This document shows positions 1 to 10,125 of a stretch of DNA of 64,000 nucleotides, piece after piece. Position 1 is the first letter of the stretch. Each line of letters begins with the position of its first letter. The notes under the pieces were generated by a model. The model was not told the DNA's origin. It saw only the letters and a program-made list of their open reading frames with translations, and made no database searches. The position numbers were made by a program, and so were the translations under genes. Source of the stretch: Anaerotruncus rubiinfantis (GTDB taxonomy: Bacteria > Bacillota > Clostridia > Oscillospirales > Ruminococcaceae); the NCBI RefSeq assembly GCF_900078395.1, contig NZ_FKLA01000009.1, positions 2,302,084 through 2,366,083 of the forward strand. Reading direction: 5' to 3'.

Positions 1-180
1 CTGATTTTCAGTTTTCCTGCCTTGTATAAGGTGAGTTTCGGTACCGCCAAAATGAAAACTACCATCTTTCCCACTCCTTTGTCTGATTTTTTATCGGTAA
101 GCCTTTTGCCCCCTGAAAATATCAGCCGCAGGTCTCATGGCGGTAGCCATGGCGGTCGCATGAGTAAAAAATCTGTTGCT

Positions 181-1491
181 TTATGTCGAAAATCCAAATA
201 ATTTTTCTAATTCTTCCTCCTGCTCTTGGGAATATAGCCCCTTTGTATTGGAATAATGCCGAAGAGCAGAGTCGGTTGCTCTCATTCGGAGCAGCGACTC
301 GATCAGATAAAAATTCAGCTCATTGTCATCACTCTCAAAGGCGAGCGCATGATCCGCAAGCCGATACACCTCAATGTGCATACCCAAGGTATGCAGCTCT
401 GCCAGACAGAGCTTGACCATATCTAAAAACAGAAGATGGTAGTAGCTGGCTTTCGGCATCAGCCACAGGTCATGGTTATGGTTTGGCAGAAAGGTCCCTT
501 TATAGAGGGTGAACGCTTTGCGGTAAGTTTCCATTTTTTCCTGCACGGATTTCTGCCCTTTTATCTCTGTGCATAGCTGCTCCAGCTGTACGATATCGGA
601 TTTAACAGAATAGCTTCGGTTCAGTTCATAGCCGCCGCTGTAGGAAACGATAAAAGGGGTAGGCGAAATGCAGGAAAACACCTTGCGGCAGCGGTAGACT
701 ACCCGCTTTACCGCAGTTCCCGGATCGTCCACCGGCTGATCCGGCCATAGATAATCTGCAATATCCCGCGTGGCAACATTGTGCTTGCGGTTCAGATAGA
801 GGTAGGTGATCAGCTTACAGCACAGCGCGGACTTGATATCTTCTTCCGACATCTGTCCCATGGGCGTTATAACCTCCAGCCCACCGAAAAAGTTTAAGAT
901 GATTTCCTGCTCTGAAACCCCGGGATTGGAATGGTATTTGAGGCTTGCGGCTTTTAGCAGATTTAACTCCGTCAGCTCCGCCGCTGCCGCATAGGACAAG
1001 GCTTGGAGCAGACTGCTGTATTGCTTAAAGCGTTTGGGGTTGTCTACCCCGAGATATCCTGCCAGCTTTTTGTTGAGCGGCACTGCAATCAAACCGGAAA
1101 TCTCCTGCTGTTTTAGAAAATCATATTCGCAGCGTTCCGTTTTGTGGAGACATGCAATGTCCACGATAACGATGGGGGTTTTATGGGTAAATGCCGCTTT
1201 CCAACGAGGAAACATTTCCATTTCAATACTCTGTAAATTATGAAGCTGTGGCGTAATGCCCGCCGCACACCACTCATAGGTGTTTGTGCCTACACCTAAC
1301 TCCCAATCCGCCTCAATGATATATGCCCGATCCGCTTGATAAAAGGCGGCCGCTCGTCTGAGTATCTCACCCACAATATGCTCCGAGTCGCCATTCCCTA
1401 AAAGGTCGCGTTCAATTTCCTGTATTTCTTGCTCAAAGGCTGCCAAATATCTCTCTGCCTCAAGCGTATTTTCTAAAGTGCGTTCTATCAT
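181..1491 (-). CDS. GAF-like sensor fused to SARP/BTAD-type transcriptional regulator
   Basis: A 436-residue soluble protein. Residues about 25-180 have the length and alternating pattern of a GAF-like small-molecule sensor, residues about 200-285 look like an OmpR/SARP-type winged helix (motif VATRDIADYLWPDQP), and residues about 290-430 are a helical BTAD-like repeat region. I chose the ATG at 1491 because an AGGAGAAGGAG ribosome site lies about 13 bases upstream; an in-frame TTG at 1530 is the longer alternative but sits inside a terminator stem. It lies downstream of, and in the same direction as, the giant adhesin, so it may control that cargo or be a separate unit after the terminator. 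The ligand cannot be told from sequence. Domain calls are by pattern only. Confidence 0.8.
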   Translation of the reverse strand: MIERTLENTLEAERYLAAFEQEIQEIERDLLGNGDSEHIVGEILRRAAAFYQADRAYIIEADWELGVGTNTYEWCAAGITPQLHNLQSIEMEMFPRWKAAFTHKTPIVIVDIACLHKTERCEYDFLKQQEISGLIAVPLNKKLAGYLGVDNPKRFKQYSSLLQALSYAAAAELTELNLLKAASLKYHSNPGVSEQEIILNFFGGLEVITPMGQMSEEDIKSALCCKLITYLYLNRKHNVATRDIADYLWPDQPVDDPGTAVKRVVYRCRKVFSCISPTPFIVSYSGGYELNRSYSVKSDIVQLEQLCTEIKGQKSVQEKMETYRKAFTLYKGTFLPNHNHDLWLMPKASYYHLLFLDMVKLCLAELHTLGMHIEVYRLADHALAFESDDNELNFYLIESLLRMRATDSALRHYSNTKGLYSQEQEEELEKLFGFST

Positions 1492-1529
1492 AAGTTCTTT
1501 TTTTCTCCTTCTCCTCATGAAAATGCGCA

Positions 1530-1567
1530 AAAAGGGCGGTGACTTCTAAAAAGCCACCGCCCTTTTG
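1530..1567 (-). terminator. Rho-independent terminator after the adhesin gene
   Basis: Arms AAAAGGGCGGTG and CACCGCCCTTTT enclose a loop of about 13 bases. On the minus strand the stem is followed by a run of T. It lies just past the adhesin stop codon and just before the regulator start. Confidence 0.85.
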
Positions 1568-1600
1568 CGTTACAGCGCCTTGCGCCACAATATCATTGAT

Positions 1601-4600
1601 TTACTTTTCCGGTACCTTCAGTACATCACCCGGATGGATGAGGGAAAACCGGCTCTTGTCGTTGAGTACCTCAAGCTCCTTCATGGTGCAGCCGTGCTTG
1701 TAGGCAATCAGCCAGAAGCTGTCGCCCTTTTGCACGATGTAGGCGCCGTACTTTCTGTTTTTCGGAACATCTGCGATCACGCCGTACCGGTCAAAGGTGT
1801 GGGTCGTGCCGTCAATATTTTTTGTGCCTGTAACGGCTTTGCCGTTTTGGTAGTACATCCGGCTGCCGCTGTCGTTCATCGTCCAGCCCTCGGCGGTGTC
1901 GATGCTGATGACAAGCTCTACAAAGCGCTTGAGCACCGCACTGACCTCGGCTCTGGTGGCCGCACCCTTCGGGTCGAAGCTGTTGTTGTTCTTGCCGCTG
2001 ATGACGCCCGCCATCTGTACCTTTTTCACAGCGTCCTTTGCCCATGCACCGATTTTGGCATTGTCGGCAAAGGTGTTTTCTGCGTGAACCTTGGGCAGCG
2101 GGAAGCCGATGACTTTTGCATAGTTCGCCATAATCACCGCCATCTGCTCACGGGTGATGGACTGATCCGGGGCGAACAAGCCGCCGCCGATGCCCTTGAC
2201 CACGCCGTTCTTTTCCGCCCATTCCACATAAGGCGCATAATAGGCGGTTGCTTTTACGTCAGTGAAGGTTCCGGATTTGTAGTTTGCCGGATCAACGCTC
2301 GCCAGCCGCCCAAGAGCGGTGACAAACATCCCCCGAGTCATGGCTCCATCGGGGCTGAAGCAGCCGTTTCCGGTGCCAGCCAAAATCCCACGAGCCACCA
2401 CAAATTCGATGTCCTCTTTCGCCCAATGATCCTGAATGTCACTGAATACGGTCGGAGCCTTATAGCCCACGGCGTAGAGGGAGAAGTGTGTGGTAGAGCC
2501 GCGCAGAACCTCTGCCTTCGGGTCATAGCTGGAGCTCATGAGGAACTGGGGCTTGCCCTGTCCGTCGATGTAGACGAGATAGAGACCGCCTGCAGATTCG
2601 CCCGGCTGCAGCTGATATGGGATTTCTACGGTAACGCTGCCGCTTCCAAAGTCGGTGATAGTCTTTGCGCCGCCCTTGTAGGTGGCGGTAAGCCGGAACA
2701 GCGGACGGGCGCCTACCACAGCCTTGGCCTCGCCGGATAGCTTGGAAGTATCGGTGAGGCGGGTGGCGGTAAGCTGCACGTCAGCGTTCGCCTGCCGATT
2801 GATCTCCTGCACCGCCGCAAGGCTCAGACTGAGGGTGATGTCCGGACGCTCCAGTGCCAGCGAGAAGGTCTGCACCTTGTTGTCGATAATCTGCTTCTGG
2901 GTAACCTTGGGCAGATTGACCGTAAGGGAATTGACGCTCTGGCTGTTCGCCGCTACATTGATCTGCACAGCAATGCCGTTCGCCTGGGTGTTATTTCGCT
3001 TTGCTTCCTCTTGGGCTTTCTCAATGGCGGACTCCGCCGCACTCTTAGACACTGTGACCTCCGCGCCGCCCTTGCCATCACTGTTGGCCTTGATTTCTGT
3101 TTCCGCAGTGGTTGGCGCGTTGGGCTTGCTCTCAGACGGGGGGACGATGGTGGGCGGAGTGACTGTGGGGTTGCCACCACTGGAGGAACTGCCGCCTGTT
3201 GAGCTGGCAGAAACAGTCAGCGTTCCCTTGGTGTAGGTGATGGTATAGCTTCCGCTGTTTGCCACTGTACCGCCAGATATGGTGATGTCAAATTTTCCTG
3301 TGGTCTTTCCGTCAGTCGTTGTGCCTATTGTGGGTTCTCCGGTTACGGTATCGCCGTTCACAAGACCGATTGCTTGGTAAGTAAAGGTCGGCAGAGAGCT
3401 GCCCTTGGTCATAGACTTGTCATCGGCTTTTAGCTCAAGGCTTTTCTTTGCCACGGTTACGGTGTAGCTTGCGGTTGCCTCGGCATAGTCTGCGGTTTCA
3501 GCCGCCGTTGCGGTAATAGTGGTGCTGCCTTGCCCTACGATAGTGATTTCACCTGTGGTGACATTGACCGTTGCAACGCCTGTATCGCTGCTTGCATAGG
3601 AGATTGCGCCGTTTACCGTTGTCTGTGTCAAAGCGTTGATAAATTTGGAATCTCCGTAGGTCTTGATTACATTTGCATTTGCATAGGAAATATCCTGCGG
3701 TGTTTTTGCAGTATAGGTCACCGTTACTACAACATTATAATCGTTATAATTGGTTGCTTCTGTTACGGGAACCGATATTGTGCCTGTCTGTCCTGCGGTG
3801 CTTACAGGGGCAGTGTAGGTGAGTGTTGTTCCTGCAATGCTCATATCGGTCATTGTTACTGTGCCGTCTGCTGACGGTGTACCGTAGCTTGCGCCGTCTG
3901 GCAGGACAGGCAGAGATACCGTTGCGCCTGTTTCGCCTGTTGTATACACGCTTGTTGAAACAGCCGTTGTGCCTGTGTAGGCAATTTTATTGATGGTAAT
4001 ATTTCCGCTTACACCGCTTGCCGCAAGAGAGTACCAGCCTTTGTGTTCGCCGTCTAAGGCAACTGTCATAGCGGTGAAGTCATGAGTGCCTGCATTAGTA
4101 TCTGCTGATGTACCGTCTGCCGTTGCGCTGACAGTATCGCCGTTTTCAATTCCCGTTAAAGTCAGTACCACATTGGCAAAGCTGTTGTCTTGGTCATAAT
4201 CCTTGCTGACACCCGCGGATACTTTGGCGGTCAAGGTTTTTGCCGCAAGGGTTACACCTGTTACAGGGATAATTTGTGCATTCAAATTATCATCGCCGCC
4301 GAACTTGATATGCAAACCATTTTCACCACTTGCCACACCGCCAATAGAAATATCCTTGCCGTTGGTGTTGTAGCTCATGGTGTATGCGCCGTTGCCGCTG
4401 ACATTTACCGCAGCACCCAATGGCTTTGTACCATAATATAGCCGTGCGGTTTTCGGTGCTAATGTAAATGTTGTCACCTGTGGGGCAGGGGTGTAGGTAA
4501 CGGTCAGGGCTTCGCCGTAGGCAAGAGAGCTGTTTGTTACCATTACGCCGTTGTTAGGGTCTGTGTCTGCCTTTGTGATGGCAAAGGAGGTTTTTGCTGT

Positions 4601-7600
4601 TGCAGACTTATAGTTTTCGCTTTCCGCAATCTCTGCCTTTACCCAATAAGTGCCTGCTTGTGTTGGAACAGCGGCATTATAAGTGCCGTTTTCACTGTCA
4701 CTGTAAGTATAGGTCGGTGTGCCGTAGGTTGCTGTTGCGGTAGGGGCATTTGCCGCACCACCGTAAGTCCAGCCTGCCAAGGTGAGATGAGAAATCACAT
4801 TTTCCGCCTTGTTGATGGTGTAATCCCCAAGGCTCAAATCGGTTACACTGTTGTAGACTGCATTGCCTGCAATATCCACGGTAACGGCGTATGTACCTGC
4901 ATTGGTCGGGGCAGTGGTGCTGCCGCCATATTTCACCGTGATGTCACCCAAGTTCTTGTTGTCCTTTGCCGTTACGGTGACAGGCTGTTGACTTCCGTTA
5001 TAGTCCACAGGGGTCAAAGAATAGGAAAGGTCGCTTACAGTGGGAGTTGTTTTGATAAATCCTGCAATCACCACTTCTGCATTTGCACTGGCAAGCACAG
5101 CTCCGCTTGCCTTGACACGGACATGGTATGTGCCGTCTGCAAGCCCTGTCACGGTTGTACCTGTGATTGCCGTCCAATCGGTGGCGGTGGAGAGCTTGTA
5201 CTCCATTGTAGTTTTTACGCCTGTGATTTTGCCGTCGTTCAAGGCAGCGGTTTCATCGGTTTTGCCAATGCCTGATGGGGTGGCTGCTTGTGTAACGGTG
5301 ATGGTCTGCGCCGCACTGTCCGTGGTGGTTGTGCCGTTACCCTTTTTCACCACCTGTATGCCGTTTGTAGTTGTAACGCCGCTTGCAATGGTTGCGGTTG
5401 CGCCTGTAAAGTCTGTCCATGCAGAACCGCCGTCGGTACTGTATTTATAGCTTTCGCCGGCAGTTAAGCCGGACAGTGTGCCGCTGTCATGCCCTGTGGC
5501 GGTGAAGGTGGCAGTTGGGGTTGTTTCGGGGGTGGTTTTTTTCTTTACCTTGATTTCATTGTTTTCAAAATAGGCTTCGTTGCCCTCGGCACCCGTACCC
5601 ACCAGCTTGATTTTTGCAAGGTCGCCCTGCACCGCCTCGGTGGCGATGGTGGGGCTGTTCGTCACGTCATAGCCTGCGGGCAGGTTTACACAGACGCTGC
5701 CGTCCGCACCGCTCAAATCATCGCCGATAACAAACTTATCCACACCGTTTGATACAGCGGTTGTACCGCCGTTGATGATAATGCCGCCTGTGCCGCTGCC
5801 GATTGTGGCATTGCCGCCCACGGTGACGGAGGAACCCGAGCCCACGGTAACGTCGTCGCTGCTTTCATTGGTGTTGAGTCTGCCGCCGCCGTAGAGATTT
5901 GTCACCGTGCCGCCGCTAACGGACACTGTGGCGGAATTGGTCACATTTGCGCTGTAGCCGCCGCCGTAGAGGGTTGTCACCGTGCCGCCGCTAACGGTGA
6001 CATCGGTGCTGTCAACGGTGGCTGTGCCGGTTCCGGCGTAGCTGCCGCCGTAGACATTTTGGACCGTGCCGCCGTTGATGGAGACGGTGGCTTTGCCGGT
6101 CACGCCGGCTATGACGCTGCTTGTGAAGCCACCGCCGTAAACGGAGGTTGTGACCTCGGCCGAGCCGCTTATGGTGACAGTGGTGCTGTTCACGGTAGCG
6201 TCGCCGGTGCCTTCTTGGTTGTCGTAGACGTAGCCGCCGCCGTAGACGCAGCGGACCGTGCCACCGGAAACGGTGACGGAGGTGTTGCCCGCCTTCGCAC
6301 CGTAGCCGCCGCCGTGGATGTCGTCGACCGTGCCGCCGGTCATGGTAATTTTGGTGTCGCCGTTGAGGGCAGACGTACCGCCGCCGAAAATGTCATAGCC
6401 AGACAGGTCGTAGCCAACGGCGGTGGGGGCGGTGTCACCGATTTGCAGATATTCCTCGTTCCCAATCGTGCCGTTGCCGTCCTTGTCGTAGAGGATATTG
6501 GTATAATCTGCTGTAGTGCCCGCCACAATTATAATTTCCGCACCGTTGGCGTAGATTTTTTCTCCGTTTGTGTTTACCTCGGGGGTGGGCTTTTCCCTTA
6601 CCCTGATGGTATTGTCCACACTATAAAAATAAGCTTCGTTGCCCTTGGCACCCGTACCCACCAGCTTGATTTTCGCCAGGTCTGTTCGTTCCGCATCGGT
6701 GGCAATGGTGCCGCTGGTGTAGCCCTCGGGCAGGTTTACGCAGACGCTGTCGGCATCACCGCTCAAATCATCGCCGATAACGAAGCTGGCCACGCCGATT
6801 GTGCGGCTACCGCCGTTGATGGCGATGCCGCCGCTTGTGCCGCTGCCGATTTTCGCCCCGCCGCCCACAGTGACGGTTTTGCTGCCGGTCACAGCTGCAC
6901 CTTTGCCGCTGCCGCCGTAGAGGAGGGAGACCTCGCCGCCGGAGACGGTGACAGACGTGCTGCTCACTGTTGCGCCGTCGCCGTTGCCGCCGCCGTAGAG
7001 GTAGTACGCCTTGCCGCCGGTTATGGTAATTTCGGTGCCGCCGCTGACCCGGGCGCCGTTGCCGCCGCCGTAGATTTTGTCGACCTGGCCGCCCAGCATG
7101 GTAATTTGGGTGTTGCCGGTGAGGGCGGACGTACCGCCGCCGTAGATGCTCCATCCGGACAGTTTATTGCCAACAGTGGTGCCGTCTGTGGTGCTGCCAA
7201 TGTTGGGGTTGAAAATAAGTTCGCCGCTGTCAATCTGTCCGTCGCCGTCGCTGTCAATATAAATAACGGTTTTGGTGTTATCGCTACTACCCTCCGCCAA
7301 AATCAGCGCCGCGCCGTTGGCGTAGATATTGCTGCCGCTCACCGTGGGGGTGGGGGTTGCTCTCGGCGCCATCAGCATTGCCGGCGCACCCTTGCAAAGG
7401 CTTAAATCGGCATTTTCCGCACTGCAAACAGGGCAGTCGGGGTCAATACTTTCCTCCACTGCATTTTCTTCATCTGCAAGGGTGCATTTGGTTTGGCAGG
7501 TGCACTCCTGCTTTTGCTGTTCTACTCCCTTGCAAAGGCTTAAATCGGCATTTTCCGCGCCGCAAACAGGGCAGTCGGGGTCAATACTTTCCTCCACTGC

Positions 7601-8443
7601 ATTTTCTTCATCTGCAAGGGTGCATTTGGTTTCGCAGGTACATTCCTCCTGCTTTTCCTGCTCTATTCCCTCGCAAAGGGTTAAATCGGCATTTTTCGCA
7701 CTGCAAACAGGGCAAGCGGGGTTAATGACACCCTCTGTACAGAGGGTGTCGCAGACACATGAGTCTGTGATAATTTCCTCCTGCTTGGGTGGATTGCACA
7801 GCTCACAGGTATGGGTGCAGTCCGCACCCTCTATGGCTTCCACATAGCCGCAGGTATCGTCATGCTTATGAGGGCAGTCCAAGACCTCTGTAATGCAGTC
7901 GGTTTCCTCACTGCACACATGGGTACACTCCGTAGGCTCGCTTTCCTCTGCATCGGACGGACTTGCTGTATTATCCGATACGCTGTCCTGCTCGGCGTAG
8001 CAGTCCGCCGTGTGGGTATGCCCGCAGGGCTGGCCCTCTACGGCCTGCTGATAGCCGCATTCGGCGGTATGTACCGGGTGGTGTCCGCACTGGGTGTCCG
8101 GTACTTCCGCCGCAAATGCCGTCTGGGGCATCAGTGTAAACACCATGCAGACGGACAGCGCCGCCGCGGCCAGCCGTGACACGGGGCGGTGGGACGTTTT
8201 AAACGCCTTGCCCTTTGACGGACCTTGACTCTTTGCCATCCGTTCCCGGCAGACGGTCAACCGCTGGGAAAAAGCCGCTTTAAATTTTCTCACGGCCTGC
8301 CATGCTCTGGCAGACTGCTTTACAGTCCATTCCACCAGAGCCGCACCGCCAAACAATAGGAACAGGGCAAGCAGTGCAAAGGGCTTGAGCCACCTGTGTG
8401 CTTTTCCTGTTTGAACGATATGACGTATCATTTTGTCAAACAT
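1601..8443 (-). CDS. Giant cell-surface adhesin with beta-helix, Ig-like, SLH and LysM domains
   Basis: A 2280-residue secreted protein. An unusual long N-terminus has one hydrophobic segment (21-37) and then a Sec signal at about 91-112 ending in TAFA-A. Residues about 115-365 are Cys/His-rich with 46-residue tandem repeats. Residues about 367-975 hold two large copies of a Gly-rich YGGG repeat domain, each opening with an EF-hand/dockerin-like loop (DSDGDGQIDSGE; DKDGNGTIGNEE), as expected for a beta-helix. Residues about 975-1750 are tandem MBG/YDG/Ig-like modules. After a Ser/Pro linker and a further domain come three SLH domains (about 2000-2180) and a C-terminal LysM (about 2232-2280), both of which bind the cell wall. 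AAGGAG lies 8 bases before the ATG. Probably the main cargo of the element: attachment to host mucus or other cells. The receptor is unknown. Confidence 0.92.
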   Translation of the reverse strand: MFDKMIRHIVQTGKAHRWLKPFALLALFLLFGGAALVEWTVKQSARAWQAVRKFKAAFSQRLTVCRERMAKSQGPSKGKAFKTSHRPVSRLAAAALSVCMVFTLMPQTAFAAEVPDTQCGHHPVHTAECGYQQAVEGQPCGHTHTADCYAEQDSVSDNTASPSDAEESEPTECTHVCSEETDCITEVLDCPHKHDDTCGYVEAIEGADCTHTCELCNPPKQEEIITDSCVCDTLCTEGVINPACPVCSAKNADLTLCEGIEQEKQEECTCETKCTLADEENAVEESIDPDCPVCGAENADLSLCKGVEQQKQECTCQTKCTLADEENAVEESIDPDCPVCSAENADLSLCKGAPAMLMAPRATPTPTVSGSNIYANGAALILAEGSSDNTKTVIYIDSDGDGQIDSGELIFNPNIGSTTDGTTVGNKLSGWSIYGGGTSALTGNTQITMLGGQVDKIYGGGNGARVSGGTEITITGGKAYYLYGGGNGDGATVSSTSVTVSGGEVSLLYGGSGKGAAVTGSKTVTVGGGAKIGSGTSGGIAINGGSRTIGVASFVIGDDLSGDADSVCVNLPEGYTSGTIATDAERTDLAKIKLVGTGAKGNEAYFYSVDNTIRVREKPTPEVNTNGEKIYANGAEIIIVAGTTADYTNILYDKDGNGTIGNEEYLQIGDTAPTAVGYDLSGYDIFGGGTSALNGDTKITMTGGTVDDIHGGGYGAKAGNTSVTVSGGTVRCVYGGGYVYDNQEGTGDATVNSTTVTISGSAEVTTSVYGGGFTSSVIAGVTGKATVSINGGTVQNVYGGSYAGTGTATVDSTDVTVSGGTVTTLYGGGYSANVTNSATVSVSGGTVTNLYGGGRLNTNESSDDVTVGSGSSVTVGGNATIGSGTGGIIINGGTTAVSNGVDKFVIGDDLSGADGSVCVNLPAGYDVTNSPTIATEAVQGDLAKIKLVGTGAEGNEAYFENNEIKVKKKTTPETTPTATFTATGHDSGTLSGLTAGESYKYSTDGGSAWTDFTGATATIASGVTTTNGIQVVKKGNGTTTTDSAAQTITVTQAATPSGIGKTDETAALNDGKITGVKTTMEYKLSTATDWTAITGTTVTGLADGTYHVRVKASGAVLASANAEVVIAGFIKTTPTVSDLSYSLTPVDYNGSQQPVTVTAKDNKNLGDITVKYGGSTTAPTNAGTYAVTVDIAGNAVYNSVTDLSLGDYTINKAENVISHLTLAGWTYGGAANAPTATATYGTPTYTYSDSENGTYNAAVPTQAGTYWVKAEIAESENYKSATAKTSFAITKADTDPNNGVMVTNSSLAYGEALTVTYTPAPQVTTFTLAPKTARLYYGTKPLGAAVNVSGNGAYTMSYNTNGKDISIGGVASGENGLHIKFGGDDNLNAQIIPVTGVTLAAKTLTAKVSAGVSKDYDQDNSFANVVLTLTGIENGDTVSATADGTSADTNAGTHDFTAMTVALDGEHKGWYSLAASGVSGNITINKIAYTGTTAVSTSVYTTGETGATVSLPVLPDGASYGTPSADGTVTMTDMSIAGTTLTYTAPVSTAGQTGTISVPVTEATNYNDYNVVVTVTYTAKTPQDISYANANVIKTYGDSKFINALTQTTVNGAISYASSDTGVATVNVTTGEITIVGQGSTTITATAAETADYAEATASYTVTVAKKSLELKADDKSMTKGSSLPTFTYQAIGLVNGDTVTGEPTIGTTTDGKTTGKFDITISGGTVANSGSYTITYTKGTLTVSASSTGGSSSSGGNPTVTPPTIVPPSESKPNAPTTAETEIKANSDGKGGAEVTVSKSAAESAIEKAQEEAKRNNTQANGIAVQINVAANSQSVNSLTVNLPKVTQKQIIDNKVQTFSLALERPDITLSLSLAAVQEINRQANADVQLTATRLTDTSKLSGEAKAVVGARPLFRLTATYKGGAKTITDFGSGSVTVEIPYQLQPGESAGGLYLVYIDGQGKPQFLMSSSYDPKAEVLRGSTTHFSLYAVGYKAPTVFSDIQDHWAKEDIEFVVARGILAGTGNGCFSPDGAMTRGMFVTALGRLASVDPANYKSGTFTDVKATAYYAPYVEWAEKNGVVKGIGGGLFAPDQSITREQMAVIMANYAKVIGFPLPKVHAENTFADNAKIGAWAKDAVKKVQMAGVISGKNNNSFDPKGAATRAEVSAVLKRFVELVISIDTAEGWTMNDSGSRMYYQNGKAVTGTKNIDGTTHTFDRYGVIADVPKNRKYGAYIVQKGDSFWLIAYKHGCTMKELEVLNDKSRFSLIHPGDVLKVPEK
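7391..7810. repeat. In-gene tandem repeats of the adhesin Cys-rich region
   Basis: Near-identical blocks start with CTTGCAAAGG at 7391 and 7529 and with CTCGCAAAGG at 7670, giving periods of 138 and 141 bases (46 and 47 codons). Copies one and two are almost identical, the third has diverged. Each encodes a CxxxC-containing unit. Such repeats can change number by slippage or recombination. Confidence 0.85.
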
Positions 8444-8559
8444 ATCATGGTCTCCTTCATTTGCTCACTTCTTTTTTGGGCAGCGGCAGAACCCCGCCGT
8501 AGCTTATGAAAGGATGTATATTCACAGTACCGGCAGAGCCATCCGGCTGCCGGTCTGAA

Positions 8560-9786
8560 TCATTGGGTAAAAGCTGCGCCTTGGCAGTTTAGAGCCGCCT
8601 TATTTTTGTACATTTCCCGATCGGCACGGATAAAGGCGTTCTCTATGCTCTCCTCCTGTTGGGTAAAGGCATAGCCGGAGGCGACGGAGATCGGCATATC
8701 CAGTTTAGCTGACACCTGTTTCATCTCCGCCGACAGATCTGCCAGCAGTATCTCGGTCTGTTCCGGTGAGCTGTCCTGCAAAATCACGGTAAATTCGTCC
8801 CCACCAATCCGAAACAGCTGCTCTGTCACTTCTGAGAAAACAGTGCGGAGGGCATCCGCTACGCGGCGCAGCGCAATGTCTCCGGCATGATGTCCGAAAC
8901 GGTCGTTGATCTGCTTAAAGCGATTGCAGTCCAGCATGACACAGCAGATCGCCTGCCCTCCATGCTCCCGCTCCCGCTCCAATGTGTTTACTCGTTCCAC
9001 ATAGGCAGCCCGATTGTAAAGGCCGGTCAGGGCATCCAGATACACAAGCTGGAACAGGCGTTTTTCCTGCTCCAGACGTTCGTTTTGCCTTTGAATATGC
9101 AGGGTTTTGCGAATGGACTGCAAAAACACCGCATAGCAGGCCAGCACCACGGCGGCAAACACCAGCCAGCTGGGGGCATATTCCAGGCGCTGCACCATGG
9201 GCTTGGGGTAGGCGGCAAAAAATATGAGGGCAAAATAGATCAGGACGGTGCAGAACGCCATCATCCCCCAGCCGGAGTCCACTGTGTCCAACAGGATGTA
9301 GTAGGTGCGCAGGTGTTTATGCCCGGATGCCAACAGGAGCAAAAACAAGGCAACAATCACCACAAATGCCCAGATCGACCCGCCTTGGAACAGGATGCCC
9401 ACATACCGCCCGATGAAGGCGATCATGAGGGTCACAGTGTCCACAAAACAGAAGGTCAGCAAAAACCGGCTGCCCTTGTGGCGGGACAGCCCCAGAAACA
9501 GCAGGAAGCTGGGCACGGTCATGAAAATGGCCGCCGCCAATGAGGCAGGGATCTCCCAAAGGTAGACTCCCGCGAAATAGGAAAGCAGAATGACCCCGCA
9601 TCCGATATACAGCAACATGCGGTATAAAAGCGTATTCTTTTTCATCTGAAAAATCATGGAATAAATGAGCAGGTCAAAAAAGATAACCGCCATATCCGTC
9701 AGAACGGAAAAAATCTCCTCCAAAAAATCACTCTCTCCAAAGGTATAATTTTTCTCCTCGTTACCGTTCCGCTCCCTTGCGATCAT
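8560..9786 (-). CDS. Membrane-bound diguanylate cyclase (GGDEF)
   Basis: The N-terminal half has about six hydrophobic membrane segments followed by a linker helix. The C-terminal GGDEF domain begins near DALTGLYNRAAYVERV and has the intact catalytic signature RIGGDEF at about residue 329, so cyclic-di-GMP synthesis from GTP is expected. No RxxD inhibitory site is obvious in the usual place before the motif. No EAL domain is present. The start is uncertain: in-frame ATGs exist at 9786 and 9861 and a longer reading goes to 9912, none with a strong ribosome site. I chose 9786 because the small gene ending at 9812 would otherwise overlap. It precedes the surface adhesin in the same direction, so cyclic-di-GMP control of attachment is a reasonable inference. 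Confidence 0.88.
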   Translation of the reverse strand: MIARERNGNEEKNYTFGESDFLEEIFSVLTDMAVIFFDLLIYSMIFQMKKNTLLYRMLLYIGCGVILLSYFAGVYLWEIPASLAAAIFMTVPSFLLFLGLSRHKGSRFLLTFCFVDTVTLMIAFIGRYVGILFQGGSIWAFVVIVALFLLLLASGHKHLRTYYILLDTVDSGWGMMAFCTVLIYFALIFFAAYPKPMVQRLEYAPSWLVFAAVVLACYAVFLQSIRKTLHIQRQNERLEQEKRLFQLVYLDALTGLYNRAAYVERVNTLEREREHGGQAICCVMLDCNRFKQINDRFGHHAGDIALRRVADALRTVFSEVTEQLFRIGGDEFTVILQDSSPEQTEILLADLSAEMKQVSAKLDMPISVASGYAFTQQEESIENAFIRADREMYKNKAALNCQGAAFTQ

Positions 9787-9811
9787 CGGTATCAGAGCAT
9801 CCTGTTGCTTT

Positions 9812-10015
9812 TTAAAGCCGCGGATTTGGATAGCAGCATTTTCCAACGTCGTCCGCAACATCCTTTTGCCATCCGAAGTCGGCGTACCGGCAGTACCAGC
9901 ACTCCCGCACATCGACCGGCCTGATCCGCCGCCTTTTCCAGCATTCGCACACCTGCCCCGGCAGGATATGCTCCTGACCCGGATGGGCAGTATCTGTTCT
10001 CTTTTTCACCGGCAC
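9812..10015 (-). CDS. Small Cys-rich element protein
   Basis: A 67-residue reading frame from a GTG start, with GGGAAAGG a few bases upstream. Its second half is rich in Cys and aromatic residues (CECWKRRR, then ECWYCRYADF, then CCYPNP near the end), which suggests a small metal-binding fold. It looks like a family of tiny proteins carried by clostridial conjugative elements, but I do not know a function. It ends 26 bases before the assumed start of the diguanylate cyclase, and its frame competes with longer start choices of that gene. Confidence 0.5.
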   Translation of the reverse strand: MPVKKRTDTAHPGQEHILPGQVCECWKRRRIRPVDVRECWYCRYADFGWQKDVADDVGKCCYPNPRL

Positions 10016-10125
10016 ACCGCCTTTCCCGTCGCATACCGCTTGGCTTACAGCCTTCTCTAATGTTTACGCTTTATCACCTCACTGACCACAAATGTGTTGA
10101 TAAAAGGTTACACCTTTCATCACTT

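Noticed and set aside
1565..2740. 391-codon plus-strand open frame opposite SLH domains
   Set aside because: Antisense shadow of the SLH/LysM coding region.
6059..7405. 448-codon plus-strand open frame inside the adhesin
   Set aside because: Mirror of the Gly-rich repeat coding; Ala/Gly/Val low complexity and no ribosome site.
7391..7810. Regular repeats that might suggest a CRISPR array
   Set aside because: Period of 138-141 bases, in frame within the adhesin, no 25-37 base repeats with unique spacers.
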